This document shows, one piece after another, positions 27,897-37,243 of a stretch of 64,000 nt of DNA. The DNA is taken from assembly GCA_011523735.1 (NCBI GenBank), contig WTGB01000083.1:67158-131157 (forward strand). Reading direction: 5' to 3'. The notes beneath the pieces are model-generated. The model was not told where the DNA came from, made no database searches, and saw only the letters and a list, made by a program, of their open reading frames with translations. A program made the translations under genes and the position numbers. The stretch comes from Chloroflexota bacterium. GTDB lineage: Bacteria; Chloroflexota; Anaerolineae; Aggregatilineales; Phototrophicaceae. Every line of letters begins with the position of its first letter. The first letter of the stretch is position 1.

Positions 27897-27924
27897 TTGC
27901 GCATCTGCGCGCTTCCCATACAAT
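27897..27924 (+). promoter_or_regulatory. Predicted promoter of the YbaK-like gene
   Basis: TTGCGC, a 16-base spacer and TACAAT, giving a leader of about 30 bases before ATG 27960. Confidence 0.45.
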
Positions 27925-27959
27925 CTTTGCCTGCAATTCTAATTCACAGAGAATCGATT

Positions 27960-28445
27960 ATGCAAGCGATGAGTGTAAAAGATGTAGAAGCGGCGCTTGA
28001 GTCGCTGGCGCTTGATACGCAGGTTATTGAGTTCGGTAGTTCCACGGCGACCTCACAGCAGGCGGCGGACAGCGTTGGCTGTCAGCTGGGCCAGATCGTG
28101 AAAAGCCTCGGTTTCATGATCAACAGATCGATGCCCGTCCTCGTGCTTGCCAGTGGCGATCAGACGATTGACGAGCGCAAGTTGGCAGCGATATTCGGCG
28201 TCGGGCGGAAGAAGGTTCGCATGATGACGGCCGCGCAATGCCTGGAGTTGCTGGGTTATGCGCCCGGTGGCATACCGCCGATCGCGCATCGCAGCAGCGG
28301 CATTATCATATATCTGGACGATATGCTTAGGCGCTTCCAGACTGTATATGCAGCGGGTGGCGCGGCGAATGCGATCTTTCCGATTGAATTAGGGGTGCTG
28401 CAAGCGGTGACCAGCGGAGCATTTGCCGACCTGGCGCGCGCATGA
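27960..28445 (+). CDS. YbaK/EbsC-family aminoacyl-tRNA deacylase
   Basis: This 161-residue protein has the YbaK/ProX-like editing fold. It shows TSQQAADSVGCQLGQIVKSLGF, the lysine-centred motif shared by trans-editing deacylases, and a later GYAPGGIPP loop. Family members hydrolyse mischarged tRNA such as Cys-tRNA(Pro) or Ala-tRNA(Pro). The specificity here is not readable. ATG 27960 or 27969 could be used; neither has a clear Shine-Dalgarno site. Confidence 0.88.
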   Translation: MQAMSVKDVEAALESLALDTQVIEFGSSTATSQQAADSVGCQLGQIVKSLGFMINRSMPVLVLASGDQTIDERKLAAIFGVGRKKVRMMTAAQCLELLGYAPGGIPPIAHRSSGIIIYLDDMLRRFQTVYAAGGAANAIFPIELGVLQAVTSGAFADLARA

Positions 28446-29098
28446 GAAGATGAGAGACCGAAATCGGCAATCTAGCTGTTCGCGACAACCAGCGTTGTCA
28501 GGTAATACTCCTGCCGATTGCGCCTCCGCCGGGATATGCCAGCAAGAGTGGCTCGCCGGTCAAAGATTCTTTAGCCGCTAGGAGTAGGTCGAAACTTCGG
28601 CTGCTGATATCACAAGGAATAGCGATACTCGTGTGGTCACGATAAAACTTGCCTGCCTGCCAATCGCTGGTGAATTTGTTGGCAGGCACTGAGTTTTCGA
28701 TAGCTAGCTGTCTATCACCGTCTTCGTTCGCGAGGATGACACTTATTGTGTATGGCGTCGAATCTGGCTCTTCAATCTGCCACCAGCTCTCTATGGTAAC
28801 TGCCTGACAGGGAGCGGCGTCCGCCTGTTCAAGACGCTCCCAGGCATACAAGTGTCGCTGGCGAAATGTTGTACCAGTTCAGATAGCGAAAACAAATTAG
28901 AAATATGAAGTACAACGATCTCGTCATCGCGGTTATTATGATTGCCGTATACATGGGCGTGGAGAAGTGTATTAATGAGGATCAGACAAGCTGCCGCCAG
29001 GATCGTCAGGTTTTCATGTTTCTTTGCCGCGCTTTAAATCCTGAGGCCGCGATGCAACATTCTCGGAAGCCATCAGTATTGCCCTTGACCACCAAATG
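28446..29098. other. 650-base stretch with no confident gene
   Basis: Between the YbaK-like gene and mfd there is one reverse ORF fragment, listed separately, a small GACAAC/GTTGTC hairpin near 28482, and a short forward ORF (28905-29102) I do not trust. Nothing else recognisable was seen. Confidence 0.5.
28498..28851 (-). pseudogene. Probable remnant or small protein resembling a beta-sandwich tail of a large membrane protein
   Basis: This 117-residue frame has only a TTG start and a stop just upstream. It contains VTIESWWQIEEPDSTPYTISVIL and a later ADRHT-like strand pattern (YRDHTSIAIPCD). That resembles the C-terminal beta-sandwich often appended to Chloroflexi glycosyltransferase-like membrane proteins (DxxVxLYWQ type). 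There are no membrane helices and no signal peptide. I read it as a 5'-truncated remnant, but it could be a real small protein. The call is weak. Confidence 0.35.
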
Positions 29099-32000
29099 CT
29101 AAGTTCTTGTCGCGGTAGACATGAGCTTCACCCGGTCTCCGAGCTTTTCGAGAATAAGCAGTAGCCGCTCTTGCCATTGGTCCTCTTCGGCTGGAATACG
29201 CACCTCCGTCCGCGTGACTTCAATATCGCTTCCCAGAGTCAGTGCCAGCAATTCACGCCGGACTGTGGCGAGATAGGGAAGTCTGATCAGGACCTGCTCA
29301 TGCGGCAGGCGAATGTGGGTGGCGCGCACCGCCAGCGCCAGCACTTTGACGCGTATCTGGTATAATAAGCCCTCAACCGCCGCTGGCAGCGGACCAAAGC
29401 GATCGACCAATTCATGGCGCATAGCATCCACCTCATCTAGTTTCTGGATGTTGCCGATACGACGATAGAGCTGAAGTCGCAGTGCCATCTCCGGTATCCA
29501 GTCCGTGGGCAGGTAGGCGGGCAGAGGCAAATCGATGATGATGCGCTCACGAGCGGAAGCAGGCGCTGGGTCCGTATCGTTTGTAGCGGCGCCACGTTGG
29601 TCTTTGACAGCGCGCTGCAACATTTCGGTGTAGAGATGCAAGCCGACGCTGGCGATGTGACCGGATTGCCGCATACTGAGAATATCGCCGCTCCCACGCA
29701 TTTCCAGGTCGCGGATGGCGATTTGAAAGCCGGCGCCGAGCTGTGTGTTTTCCGCCAAAGTTTCCAGCCGTGTGCGCGCTTCTTCCGTTAGAGTGCCCCG
29801 GTCATGAAAGAAATAGGCATAAGCCTGCTGCGCCGAGCGCCCGACCCGTCCGCGCAATTGATAAAGCTGCGCGACGCCGAAATGATCTGCCCGATCGACG
29901 ATCAGTGTGTTGACACGCGGCATATCGATTCCGTTTTCTATGATCGATGTCGATAGCAAGATGTCATACTCTCCGCGAGAAAACTCGGACATCACCGTTT
30001 CAAGGGCGCGAGGCGGCATTTGCCCATGCGCCACAGCGATTGAAGCTTCGGGCACTATGCGTTCAATCTTGTTGCGCAGGATATGAATGGACTTGACGCG
30101 ATTGTGGACAACGAAGACCTGCCCCCCGCGCTCGAGTTCGCGCATGATAGCTCGCCGGCTCAGCTTGTCGTCCCAGGAGCTAACCTGTGTGATCACAGGC
30201 AGACGCTCTTCTGGAGGCGTCTGAATCATGCTGATATCGCGGATTCCACTTAGGCTTAGATACAGTGTGCGCGGGATCGGCGTGGCGGTCAGCGTCAGGA
30301 TGTCAATGCGCGAGCGCAGTTTCTTGAAGTGTTCTTTGTGCTTGACACCGAAACGCTGCTCTTCGTCGATGATCATCAGACCAAGTTTCTTGAATCGGAT
30401 ATCGTCGGACAAGAGGCGATGTGTCCCGATGACGATATCAATCTCGCCAGACGTCAACTTGTCGACGATCTGTTTTTGCTGCGCCACATTGCGGAAGCGC
30501 GACATCATTTCTAATTCAACAGGAAAGGCGGATAATCGCGCGCGGAAAATATCATAATGCTGCTGAGCCAGAACGGTAGTCGGTACGAGCACGGCCACCT
30601 GCACGCCGTCTTGCACGGCTTTGAAAGCGGCGCGCAGGGCGACTTCGGTTTTGCCGAAGCCGACATCGCCACATATCAGGCGATCCATCGGCTTGCGGTC
30701 ATGCATATCGGTTTTGACTTCCCTGATTACGCGCAGTTGATCTTGGGTCTCGACGAAAGGAAAGCCAGCTTCCATCTCGTGTTGCCAGGCGGAGTCCGCG
30801 CTGAAGGCATGACCGACGGCAAGGGCGCGTCGACTGTAGATTGAAAGGAGTTCACGCGCTTCTTCTTCGGCGTTGCGTCGCGCCTTGTCCCGCGCTTTGA
30901 TCCACTGATCGGCTTTGCCCAATTGATTCAGTACAGGCGCCTTATCGTTGGCGCCGACGTAACGCGAGAGGCGGTCGGCCTGGTGAATTGGTACGTAAAT
31001 CGTATCCTCGCCGCGATACTCGACGAGCAGGTATTCGCGCTCTGTGTTATTGACTGTACGGTGGCGCAAGCCCTTAAATTTCCCGATGCCATAATCGACG
31101 TGAACCACATAAGTGCCTTCTTGCCAGTCGGTATAGCTGGTATCGCTCCCTTTGCCGCGCGTCTTTCCCGCGCTCTCAAGCCGCCGCCGGGGCTCGGGGC
31201 GCGTCCAGCCGAAGATTTCGGCATCGGTGATGAAATGCAGAGGACCGTGTGGGCTCAGGAGCGACCAGCCTTCCGCCGCCGTACCACGGACGAAGCGTAG
31301 ACTACCGCGTGGCGGCGCGCGGTCGATGACGTTCACGGTTGGAATCATGGTGGAGGCGTCCTGCTCGTACCACAGATTTTCCAAGCGCTCTACCTGCTCT
31401 GTCATGATGACGACGCTGTCACCGCGGTGCAGATGTCTTCGTACCTGATTGAGCATCAGTCGCAGCTGGCCGCCAAATCGCTCACCGGGTGAAAATGGCG
31501 TGGGAGAGTCTGAACCGGTCAAGGTGGACAGCGCCGCGGTCCTGTGGCATCCGAGTTGCGACTCCAGATCATTCCAGGTTAGGTATGGCAGCGGATGTTC
31601 GGGGGCTATCTGAAAGGTTGACTCGGCTTCAGCGCGATTGGCTTCAGCATCCTGGGCAGATTCCAACATCGTCTCTTCCAAGAAGTACGGTTCTTCAATA
31701 AGTATCAGCGCCTCATCACTTGCGTAACTGAGCAAGCTGGCCGGCTGCTCATAGAAGTATGGCAGGTAGTGTTCGAGGCAGAGAAAGGCACTGCCCTGTT
31801 TCAGCGCTTCAATGTCGGCGCTGGCGCTGGACAGGTCGTCGTGATTGTTCCCAATCGCTGTCGCCCACTGTTCCAGGCGCGTGCCAAGGGGCGCAGATAA
31901 CCGCGGCAGCGCCTCACGCGCAGGACAGATTCGTGCCGAACTTACGCGGTCTATACTACGTTGATCGGCCGGATCAAAGCGCCGCAGACTGTCTATTTCG

Positions 32001-32617
32001 TCGTCAAAGAATTCGATGCGCAAGGGGTATTCGCTCACCAGCGGAAAGATATCGAGGATGCCCCCACGGCGGCTGAAGCTTCCCGGCTCAATGACCAGAG
32101 GTGCTGGCTCATAGCCCATAGCAATCCAGCGCAGGATAAGGCTTTCCATTTGATGATGCTCGCCTTGACGGAGTTCAATCGTGGCTTGGCGAAAGACTGT
32201 CGGCGGTAATGTCTTTTGCATCACTGCCCGCGCTGAAGCCACCACAATGGGCTGGTCCGTTTCCTGCGGGTAAGTCAGCCCGGACAAGGCCGCGATTCGA
32301 TTACGAATAACACTAGGGTCCCAAGGCGCCCGATCATAGAAGAGGGCGGAGGGTTCTGCAAAGCGATAAAGGCGTTGGGGCTTGTCCAGCCAAAGGGGCA
32401 ATTGCTCGCTGACGTTATAGGCGCGGCGCACATCGGATGTTAAGTAAAATAGTGGACCGCGCCAATCCTTGGCCAAAGCCGCCAGCAAGAAGGGGCGTGC
32501 CGAGCGCACTACATTGAATTCGGCACGGGTCTGGGAGGCGGAGAACTTACTCAGCAACTGCTTGTAGCTGATTGTGTCTTGTAGCGCATTGAGCAAACCC
32601 GCAAGTTTCTGCGACAT
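29099..32617 (-). CDS. mfd: Transcription-repair coupling factor
   Basis: This 1172-residue protein displaces RNA polymerase stalled at DNA damage and recruits UvrA. The order is a UvrB-like N-terminal region (FSRRGGILDIFP), an RNA polymerase-interacting domain (VHVDYGIGKFKGL), the SF2 helicase motor with Walker A GDVGFGKTEVALRAAF and DEEQRFG box, helicase motif VI region QLRGRVGRSAQ, and the C-terminal TRCF domain. The length is typical. A long shadow of reverse-frame ORFs overlies it. No partner gene lies next to it. Confidence 0.96.
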   Translation of the reverse strand: MSQKLAGLLNALQDTISYKQLLSKFSASQTRAEFNVVRSARPFLLAALAKDWRGPLFYLTSDVRRAYNVSEQLPLWLDKPQRLYRFAEPSALFYDRAPWDPSVIRNRIAALSGLTYPQETDQPIVVASARAVMQKTLPPTVFRQATIELRQGEHHQMESLILRWIAMGYEPAPLVIEPGSFSRRGGILDIFPLVSEYPLRIEFFDDEIDSLRRFDPADQRSIDRVSSARICPAREALPRLSAPLGTRLEQWATAIGNNHDDLSSASADIEALKQGSAFLCLEHYLPYFYEQPASLLSYASDEALILIEEPYFLEETMLESAQDAEANRAEAESTFQIAPEHPLPYLTWNDLESQLGCHRTAALSTLTGSDSPTPFSPGERFGGQLRLMLNQVRRHLHRGDSVVIMTEQVERLENLWYEQDASTMIPTVNVIDRAPPRGSLRFVRGTAAEGWSLLSPHGPLHFITDAEIFGWTRPEPRRRLESAGKTRGKGSDTSYTDWQEGTYVVHVDYGIGKFKGLRHRTVNNTEREYLLVEYRGEDTIYVPIHQADRLSRYVGANDKAPVLNQLGKADQWIKARDKARRNAEEEARELLSIYSRRALAVGHAFSADSAWQHEMEAGFPFVETQDQLRVIREVKTDMHDRKPMDRLICGDVGFGKTEVALRAAFKAVQDGVQVAVLVPTTVLAQQHYDIFRARLSAFPVELEMMSRFRNVAQQKQIVDKLTSGEIDIVIGTHRLLSDDIRFKKLGLMIIDEEQRFGVKHKEHFKKLRSRIDILTLTATPIPRTLYLSLSGIRDISMIQTPPEERLPVITQVSSWDDKLSRRAIMRELERGGQVFVVHNRVKSIHILRNKIERIVPEASIAVAHGQMPPRALETVMSEFSRGEYDILLSTSIIENGIDMPRVNTLIVDRADHFGVAQLYQLRGRVGRSAQQAYAYFFHDRGTLTEEARTRLETLAENTQLGAGFQIAIRDLEMRGSGDILSMRQSGHIASVGLHLYTEMLQRAVKDQRGAATNDTDPAPASARERIIIDLPLPAYLPTDWIPEMALRLQLYRRIGNIQKLDEVDAMRHELVDRFGPLPAAVEGLLYQIRVKVLALAVRATHIRLPHEQVLIRLPYLATVRRELLALTLGSDIEVTRTEVRIPAEEDQWQERLLLILEKLGDRVKLMSTATRT

Positions 32618-32968
32618 GATAGTCTTGCTCTGCCGTCAACCTGGAAGGCGTCAGTATATCAAAGTGGCTGGCGACGGACTAGACACGCTCTTCTGCCTGC
32701 TCCCCAAGATGTGCGAGAATAGCTGAAGCATTCTGAAATGCGCGACTATTTGGTCGCCCCTCCGTGACGTTATTCTGTTATCGTAAAAGCCGCAATGCCT
32801 TTAAGAAGTGGCTAGTCACGCAGGTTCCCAAATCGTATTTACCGTTGTGTTCGAAAAGTTTCACTTTTGTCCGAGAACTGACAAAGCTTGATCACGTGCT
32901 GATGCCAAGGTTCTTTATCTTGCAATCAAGGCAATAGTTGAAAGCACGGTGGGCGAATCTATAAGGCG
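32618..32968. other. Intergenic region between divergent mfd and a serine hydrolase gene
   Basis: These 351 bases lie between divergently transcribed genes and should hold both promoters. A candidate for mfd is listed. No ORF or RNA gene is recognised. Confidence 0.5.
32653..32661 (-). promoter_or_regulatory. Predicted extended -10 promoter for mfd
   Basis: The reverse strand reads TGA then TATACT, about 36 bases before the mfd ATG. No good -35 is visible. Confidence 0.4.
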
Positions 32969-34108
32969 ATGCGTTATTTCACCGCGCTTGTCCTGCTGGC
33001 ATTGTTCTCGCTTTTGCCAGTCGCTTTGGCGCAGCAGGAGTCGGAGTTTGCTAGCGCTTGTGACTTGAACGAGGGTCGTGTAGCGCGCCGATTTTATCAG
33101 CGGGGTGCGGTGCCGGACGACTTCACGGATGACGAGCTGTGGCGGATATCAAGCTTGGACGCGCAGGGCATCGATTCGGCTGTCCTGGCTGATGGCTTGG
33201 CGCAGTTGGCGGAATCGTCTACACGGCAATCGTTCATATTGATGCGCAACGGGTTTATCGTGTACGAGCAGTACTTCAATAGCAGCCGACGTTCCGACAG
33301 CAACAATGTCGCCAGCGTGTCAAAAAGCTTTCTTTCGGCGCTATTTGGTATCGCTCTCAACGAAGGCTTTCTCGTAACAGTTGAAGACCGGATTGCAGAT
33401 TACTTGCCAGCTTATTTCTCGGCAGATGACAGTCCGTGGCTCCTGAATTTGCGTTTGCGCGATATGTTGACCATGACCCATGGCCTGGCATGGCAGGAAA
33501 ACGAGAGCCAGCGCTTGCTCAACCGAAGTCCCGACTGGGTGGCAGATATTCTAAGCTTGTCAGTTAGTAAGGAGCCGGGCACAGTGTTTCATTACAGCAC
33601 GGGCGCTTCGCATGTCATGTCGGCAGTGTTAACCGAAGCGACGGGCATGAGCACCTGCGAATTCGCACATCGCTTCCTTTTTGAACCGCTGGGCATAGAG
33701 GCAGAATTCTGGGGTGTCGATCCCAAGGGTTATTTCACGGGCGGCCACAGCGTAAGCATGACGGCTCGTGAAGTGGCCCGCTTCGGACAGCTCTTTCTCA
33801 ATGAGGGCAACTGGCAAGGCGAACAACTGATTCCCGGCTGGTGGGTGGTGGCTTCAACATCGCCGCAGGTGGATATCGGCAATAACTACGCCGGTTACGG
33901 CTATTATTGGTGGCTCAATCGCATTGGAACTTATGATATGTATTCCGCTCTGGGCGCTGGCGGGCAGATATTGCACATTATCCCGGCGCTCCAACTTGTG
34001 ATGGTCACGACGCACGGTTATAGCGGCAATCCACGTGACTATGCAGAAGAAGCCGAGTCCTATCAATTCCTGTGGAATTATCTCATTCCCGCGATTGACG
34101 ATCCCTAA
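32969..34108 (+). CDS. Secreted beta-lactamase-family serine hydrolase
   Basis: This 379-residue protein begins with a signal peptide (about 21 residues, ending ALA before QQE). The catalytic SxxK motif reads SVSK near residue 115 and a YST motif follows in FHYSTGASHVMS. A late GAGGQILHI stretch matches the third box. The family (class C beta-lactamase and EstB-like) covers esterases, DD-peptidases and amidases, so the substrate is open. It is convergent with a second member of the same family, with overlapping stop codons. Confidence 0.87.
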   Translation: MRYFTALVLLALFSLLPVALAQQESEFASACDLNEGRVARRFYQRGAVPDDFTDDELWRISSLDAQGIDSAVLADGLAQLAESSTRQSFILMRNGFIVYEQYFNSSRRSDSNNVASVSKSFLSALFGIALNEGFLVTVEDRIADYLPAYFSADDSPWLLNLRLRDMLTMTHGLAWQENESQRLLNRSPDWVADILSLSVSKEPGTVFHYSTGASHVMSAVLTEATGMSTCEFAHRFLFEPLGIEAEFWGVDPKGYFTGGHSVSMTAREVARFGQLFLNEGNWQGEQLIPGWWVVASTSPQVDIGNNYAGYGYYWWLNRIGTYDMYSALGAGGQILHIIPALQLVMVTTHGYSGNPRDYAEEAESYQFLWNYLIPAIDDP

Positions 34109-35313
34109 TCCACCAGCGCTTGATAGGCGAGCGCCCGAAAATCCTGCTGGAAAGGCAGCATATTGTCCATGAGCTGCGTCATGATGATGCCGAGCAATTG
34201 CTCCTGCGGGTCAACCCAGAAGTTTGTGGCGGCCGCGCCACTCCAGCCGTAGTTGCCATCCGAGTTGAGCACGCCGGTTTGAGCCGCGTCAATTATGATA
34301 TCGAAGCCCAAGCCAAAGCCGCGGCCAGGCATCTTGGCGAAGCCGATCGCCAGTGGCATTAGTTCGGGCTTGATGTGGTTGCGCGTCATGAATTCCAGCG
34401 TCTTGCGTCCGATGATGCGAACGTTGCCCGCCTCTCCCTCGTTTAAAAGCATATTGGCAAATTGCCAGTAGTCGGACATGGTGGAGACCAAACCGCCGCC
34501 CCCTGATGGCGCGCTCGCCGGCTTGGTATAGTCATGCCAGGGGATATGAGGTGTCCCCATGTATTCGCGGAAGCTGCCGTCTTGGATATTGTGTTGGTAG
34601 AGTTTGGCAAAGCGATCCATCTTGTCAGCGGTCACGTAGAAAGCGGTGTCTGTCATGCCAAGCGGCTGAAAAATCCGCTCGGCCAGGAAGTCTTCAAAAG
34701 GCATACCGGATAGCAGTTGCACCAGGTAGCCACAGATATCCGTGGCGATGCTGTAATACCAGGCGCTGCCGGGTTGAAAACGCAAGGGAAGCGCGGCCAT
34801 GCCAACGGTCTTCTCTTCCAAGGTGGCGGTTTCGCTTCGGAAGATGGAGTCGCGGTACATGTCGTCAATTGGCGTGTCAAAGTGGAATCCGTAACTCAAG
34901 CCGGCGGTATGGGTCAACAAATGATGGATTGTCATTGGCGGATCTTGCGGGACGAGTTGCTGCCCCATGTAGTCGTAGCCGCTCAACACTTTGGTGTTGC
35001 CGAAAGCGCTTATATAACGGCTTACAGGTTCAAATAGCTGGAACTTGCCTTCTTCGTGGAGCATCATCAAGGCGATAGAAGTAATCGGTTTGGTCATGCT
35101 ATAAATGCGGAAGATGGTGTCCTTTTCCATTGGCAGTTGCAGCTCAGCATCACGGAAGCCACAAGTTTCAAAATGAACCACTTCTGAATCACGGGCTACA
35201 AGAGTGACAAAACCGGGGACTTTCGCCTGGTTGACGTATCCCTGCAGCTTCGTGTTGATTCGATTTAGGCGTTCAGTTGACACGCCGACAGCTTCGGGCG
35301 CAATGATTTGCAT
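34105..35313 (-). CDS. Beta-lactamase-family serine hydrolase (esterase-like)
   Basis: This 402-residue protein has no clear signal peptide. The SxxK motif is SMTK in FRIYSMTKPITSIAL, followed by the tyrosine motif YSIATD. LLTHTAGLSYG is a typical mid-domain block, and WSGAAATNFWVDP near the C-terminus corresponds to the third box. These fit the class C/EstB esterase family. A GTG at 35322 is an alternative start. It is followed on the same strand, further downstream in the window, by the convergent neighbour; pth lies upstream. Confidence 0.86.
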   Translation of the reverse strand: MQIIAPEAVGVSTERLNRINTKLQGYVNQAKVPGFVTLVARDSEVVHFETCGFRDAELQLPMEKDTIFRIYSMTKPITSIALMMLHEEGKFQLFEPVSRYISAFGNTKVLSGYDYMGQQLVPQDPPMTIHHLLTHTAGLSYGFHFDTPIDDMYRDSIFRSETATLEEKTVGMAALPLRFQPGSAWYYSIATDICGYLVQLLSGMPFEDFLAERIFQPLGMTDTAFYVTADKMDRFAKLYQHNIQDGSFREYMGTPHIPWHDYTKPASAPSGGGGLVSTMSDYWQFANMLLNEGEAGNVRIIGRKTLEFMTRNHIKPELMPLAIGFAKMPGRGFGLGFDIIIDAAQTGVLNSDGNYGWSGAAATNFWVDPQEQLLGIIMTQLMDNMLPFQQDFRALAYQALVD

Positions 35314-35346
35314 GTGACGCACCTGCTTCCTTTCGTGATCTGCGTG

Positions 35347-36384
35347 TTACTCTGACGCAAGCGTTTCTTGCAGCGACTGATACATGTCCAGCGCCTTTGG
35401 ATGCTGGTGATTTATTGACAGCGCTCGCTGAACTTCTTCCAGAGCCGCAGCCCGATCACCATTGTCGCGAAAATGCTCTGCCAGGTTGAGATATCGACTC
35501 ACTGCTCTCTTCGCGTTGTCGCGAGCAAGGTACCATTCAGCGATCTCGCGCTGCTCGGCAACCAGCGATGGACGGATAGAAACCGCCTTCACCTTTTCGG
35601 CAATAGCGAGCTTAGCGTTGCCCTCCCTTTCGAACAGATGCGCCAACTTGAGGTGGTTGGTGACAGCGTCGTCAATCAGCCCCAACTTCTTTTGCAGCGC
35701 GATGAGTTTCATGAGCGGCTTATGGTCTGAAGGCGCTAATTCATGAGCGCGCAGCGAGAGCGCGAGTTGCTCTTTTAGATTGCGTCTGTTCGGTGCGTTT
35801 TTCGAGCCGATTGCATCACCGTTAAAACGAGACATGGCCTGTTCAATGCCTTCGCTAAGCCAGACCCCAACAGCATCAGCCGCACGTCCCGCCAGTTCAT
35901 TTGCGCGTATGACATCATCGATTTTGAAAGGCTGTAGTACATAATTGACAGGGTCCATCTTGCCGGGAGGGCGCCCAATGCCAAAACGCAGACGGGCGAA
36001 GTCTTTGCTGCCAAGGTGCTGGATTATGCTGCGCAGGCCATTCTGCCCGCCATGTCCGCCTGATTGGCGCAGACGCAGTATGCCGAAGGGCGTATCCAGA
36101 TCATCGTGTACGACAAGTAGATTCGAGAACGGAATATCATAATAATCCATCAATTGACGAACAGACTCGCCGCTACGGTTCATGTAGGTCATAGGCTTGG
36201 CGAGTTTGACCCTTAGACCTCGGATTTGGACATCCCAGGTCTGCGCGCGTTTTTCGCCTCGGCCCGCGCCGAGATTGTGACGCGCTACCAACTCGTCTAT
36301 GACCCGGAAACCGATATTGTGGCGGGTCTTCGCGTATTTGATGCCGGGATTGCCCAGGCCGACGATCAAGCGTTTGGAGGACAT
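35347..36384 (-). CDS. pth: Peptidyl-tRNA hydrolase with a C-terminal TPR-like extension
   Basis: Residues 1-190 are Pth, which frees tRNA from prematurely released peptidyl-tRNA. Visible are GLGNPG with the conserved Asn, the catalytic histidine in TRHNIGF, the aspartate in VVHDDLD, and GGHGGQNGLRS. Pth is usually 180-200 residues, but this protein has 345. Residues about 195-345 form helical repeats of TPR spacing (HLKLAHLFEREGNAKLAIA, YLNLAEHFRDNGDRAAALEE). The open frame is continuous, so it appears to be a genuine fusion. The repeats could bind the ribosome or another partner, which is an inference. Confidence 0.93.
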   Translation of the reverse strand: MSSKRLIVGLGNPGIKYAKTRHNIGFRVIDELVARHNLGAGRGEKRAQTWDVQIRGLRVKLAKPMTYMNRSGESVRQLMDYYDIPFSNLLVVHDDLDTPFGILRLRQSGGHGGQNGLRSIIQHLGSKDFARLRFGIGRPPGKMDPVNYVLQPFKIDDVIRANELAGRAADAVGVWLSEGIEQAMSRFNGDAIGSKNAPNRRNLKEQLALSLRAHELAPSDHKPLMKLIALQKKLGLIDDAVTNHLKLAHLFEREGNAKLAIAEKVKAVSIRPSLVAEQREIAEWYLARDNAKRAVSRYLNLAEHFRDNGDRAAALEEVQRALSINHQHPKALDMYQSLQETLASE

Positions 36385-36457
36385 GCCTTACTCGGTAGAT
36401 GCTGAGTCTGCCGTATCGTAACAGAGGGCTCGGACGATTGTCTAGCGACAACGGCGC

Positions 36458-37228
36458 CTAGAGTGGGCTATCGTCCACATAGCGCGGGTAGGTGGATTTC
36501 GCCACTTCAGCAAGGGCTAGATCAAGCTCGACTGTGACGAAGGGCTTCTCGTCACAAGTTGTGGCGAGCACGGTTCCGTCGGGATCGCACAGCCAGCCTG
36601 CGCCGCCGAGATCCAAATGTTTGATCTGGCCGGCATGGTTAGACGAAAGGCAAAATGCGCCGGAGACGACGGCGGCTGTTTGCCCGCCTGCGGTCCATTT
36701 GGCATTGGTGTGCCCGGGCGTACTGCGGGGATTGAGAAGCAGATGCGCACCGAGCTTTCCATATTCGCGGGCGTGTTGCAAGAACCAGATCTCGGTGCAG
36801 ATCATGAAACCGACGGTTAGCTGAGAGATGTGTGTGACCTGAAAATCGACTGGCGCGCGGTCATACCAGTTTGCTTCCCAATAGCCGTCGTCGTTGGGCA
36901 GGTAGGTCTTCTTGTGTGTCCATTGGAGGCCTTTTTGCCGCGTCCAAAGATAAGCAACGTTGTGTCGCTTATCGCTGATGTTTCGCGGCGCCGTGCCGGC
37001 GATGATATCGGCGGGGAGCTCAGGCAGCCTCGCGAGCCAGGCTTCGTGCGCAGCCACAGCGCTTTGCCAGGTATAGTCATTCTGGGCCGGTTCGCTGCAG
37101 AACCAAGGGGCAAAGCACATCTCTGGCAAAAGCACGAGTTGCGACTTATATTCCGCCACATGGCGTACGAGGCGCTGCCACTCAACATCAAGCTGGCTTG
37201 CGTCCAGTTGGATAATCGTTGCCTTCAT
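36458..37228 (-). CDS. Carbon-nitrogen hydrolase (nitrilase superfamily)
   Basis: This 256-residue protein has the Glu-Lys-Cys triad: LPEMCF (Glu), HKKTYLP (Lys) and MICTEIWF (Cys). The superfamily hydrolyses nitriles, amides, carbamoyl or ureido compounds. CTE and the loops around it are compatible with amidase-type members, but the substrate cannot be read. It starts 15 bases after the end of the ABC exporter gene, so it is probably in one operon with it. Confidence 0.88.
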   Translation of the reverse strand: MKATIIQLDASQLDVEWQRLVRHVAEYKSQLVLLPEMCFAPWFCSEPAQNDYTWQSAVAAHEAWLARLPELPADIIAGTAPRNISDKRHNVAYLWTRQKGLQWTHKKTYLPNDDGYWEANWYDRAPVDFQVTHISQLTVGFMICTEIWFLQHAREYGKLGAHLLLNPRSTPGHTNAKWTAGGQTAAVVSGAFCLSSNHAGQIKHLDLGGAGWLCDPDGTVLATTCDEKPFVTVELDLALAEVAKSTYPRYVDDSPL

Positions 37229-37243
37229 TGTAGTCGCCCCAGC

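Noticed and set aside
28905-29102. 65-aa forward ORF beginning MKYNDLVIAV
   Set aside because: Short and unsupported; a hydrophobic start is not enough, and there is no homology, context or ribosome site that I can see.
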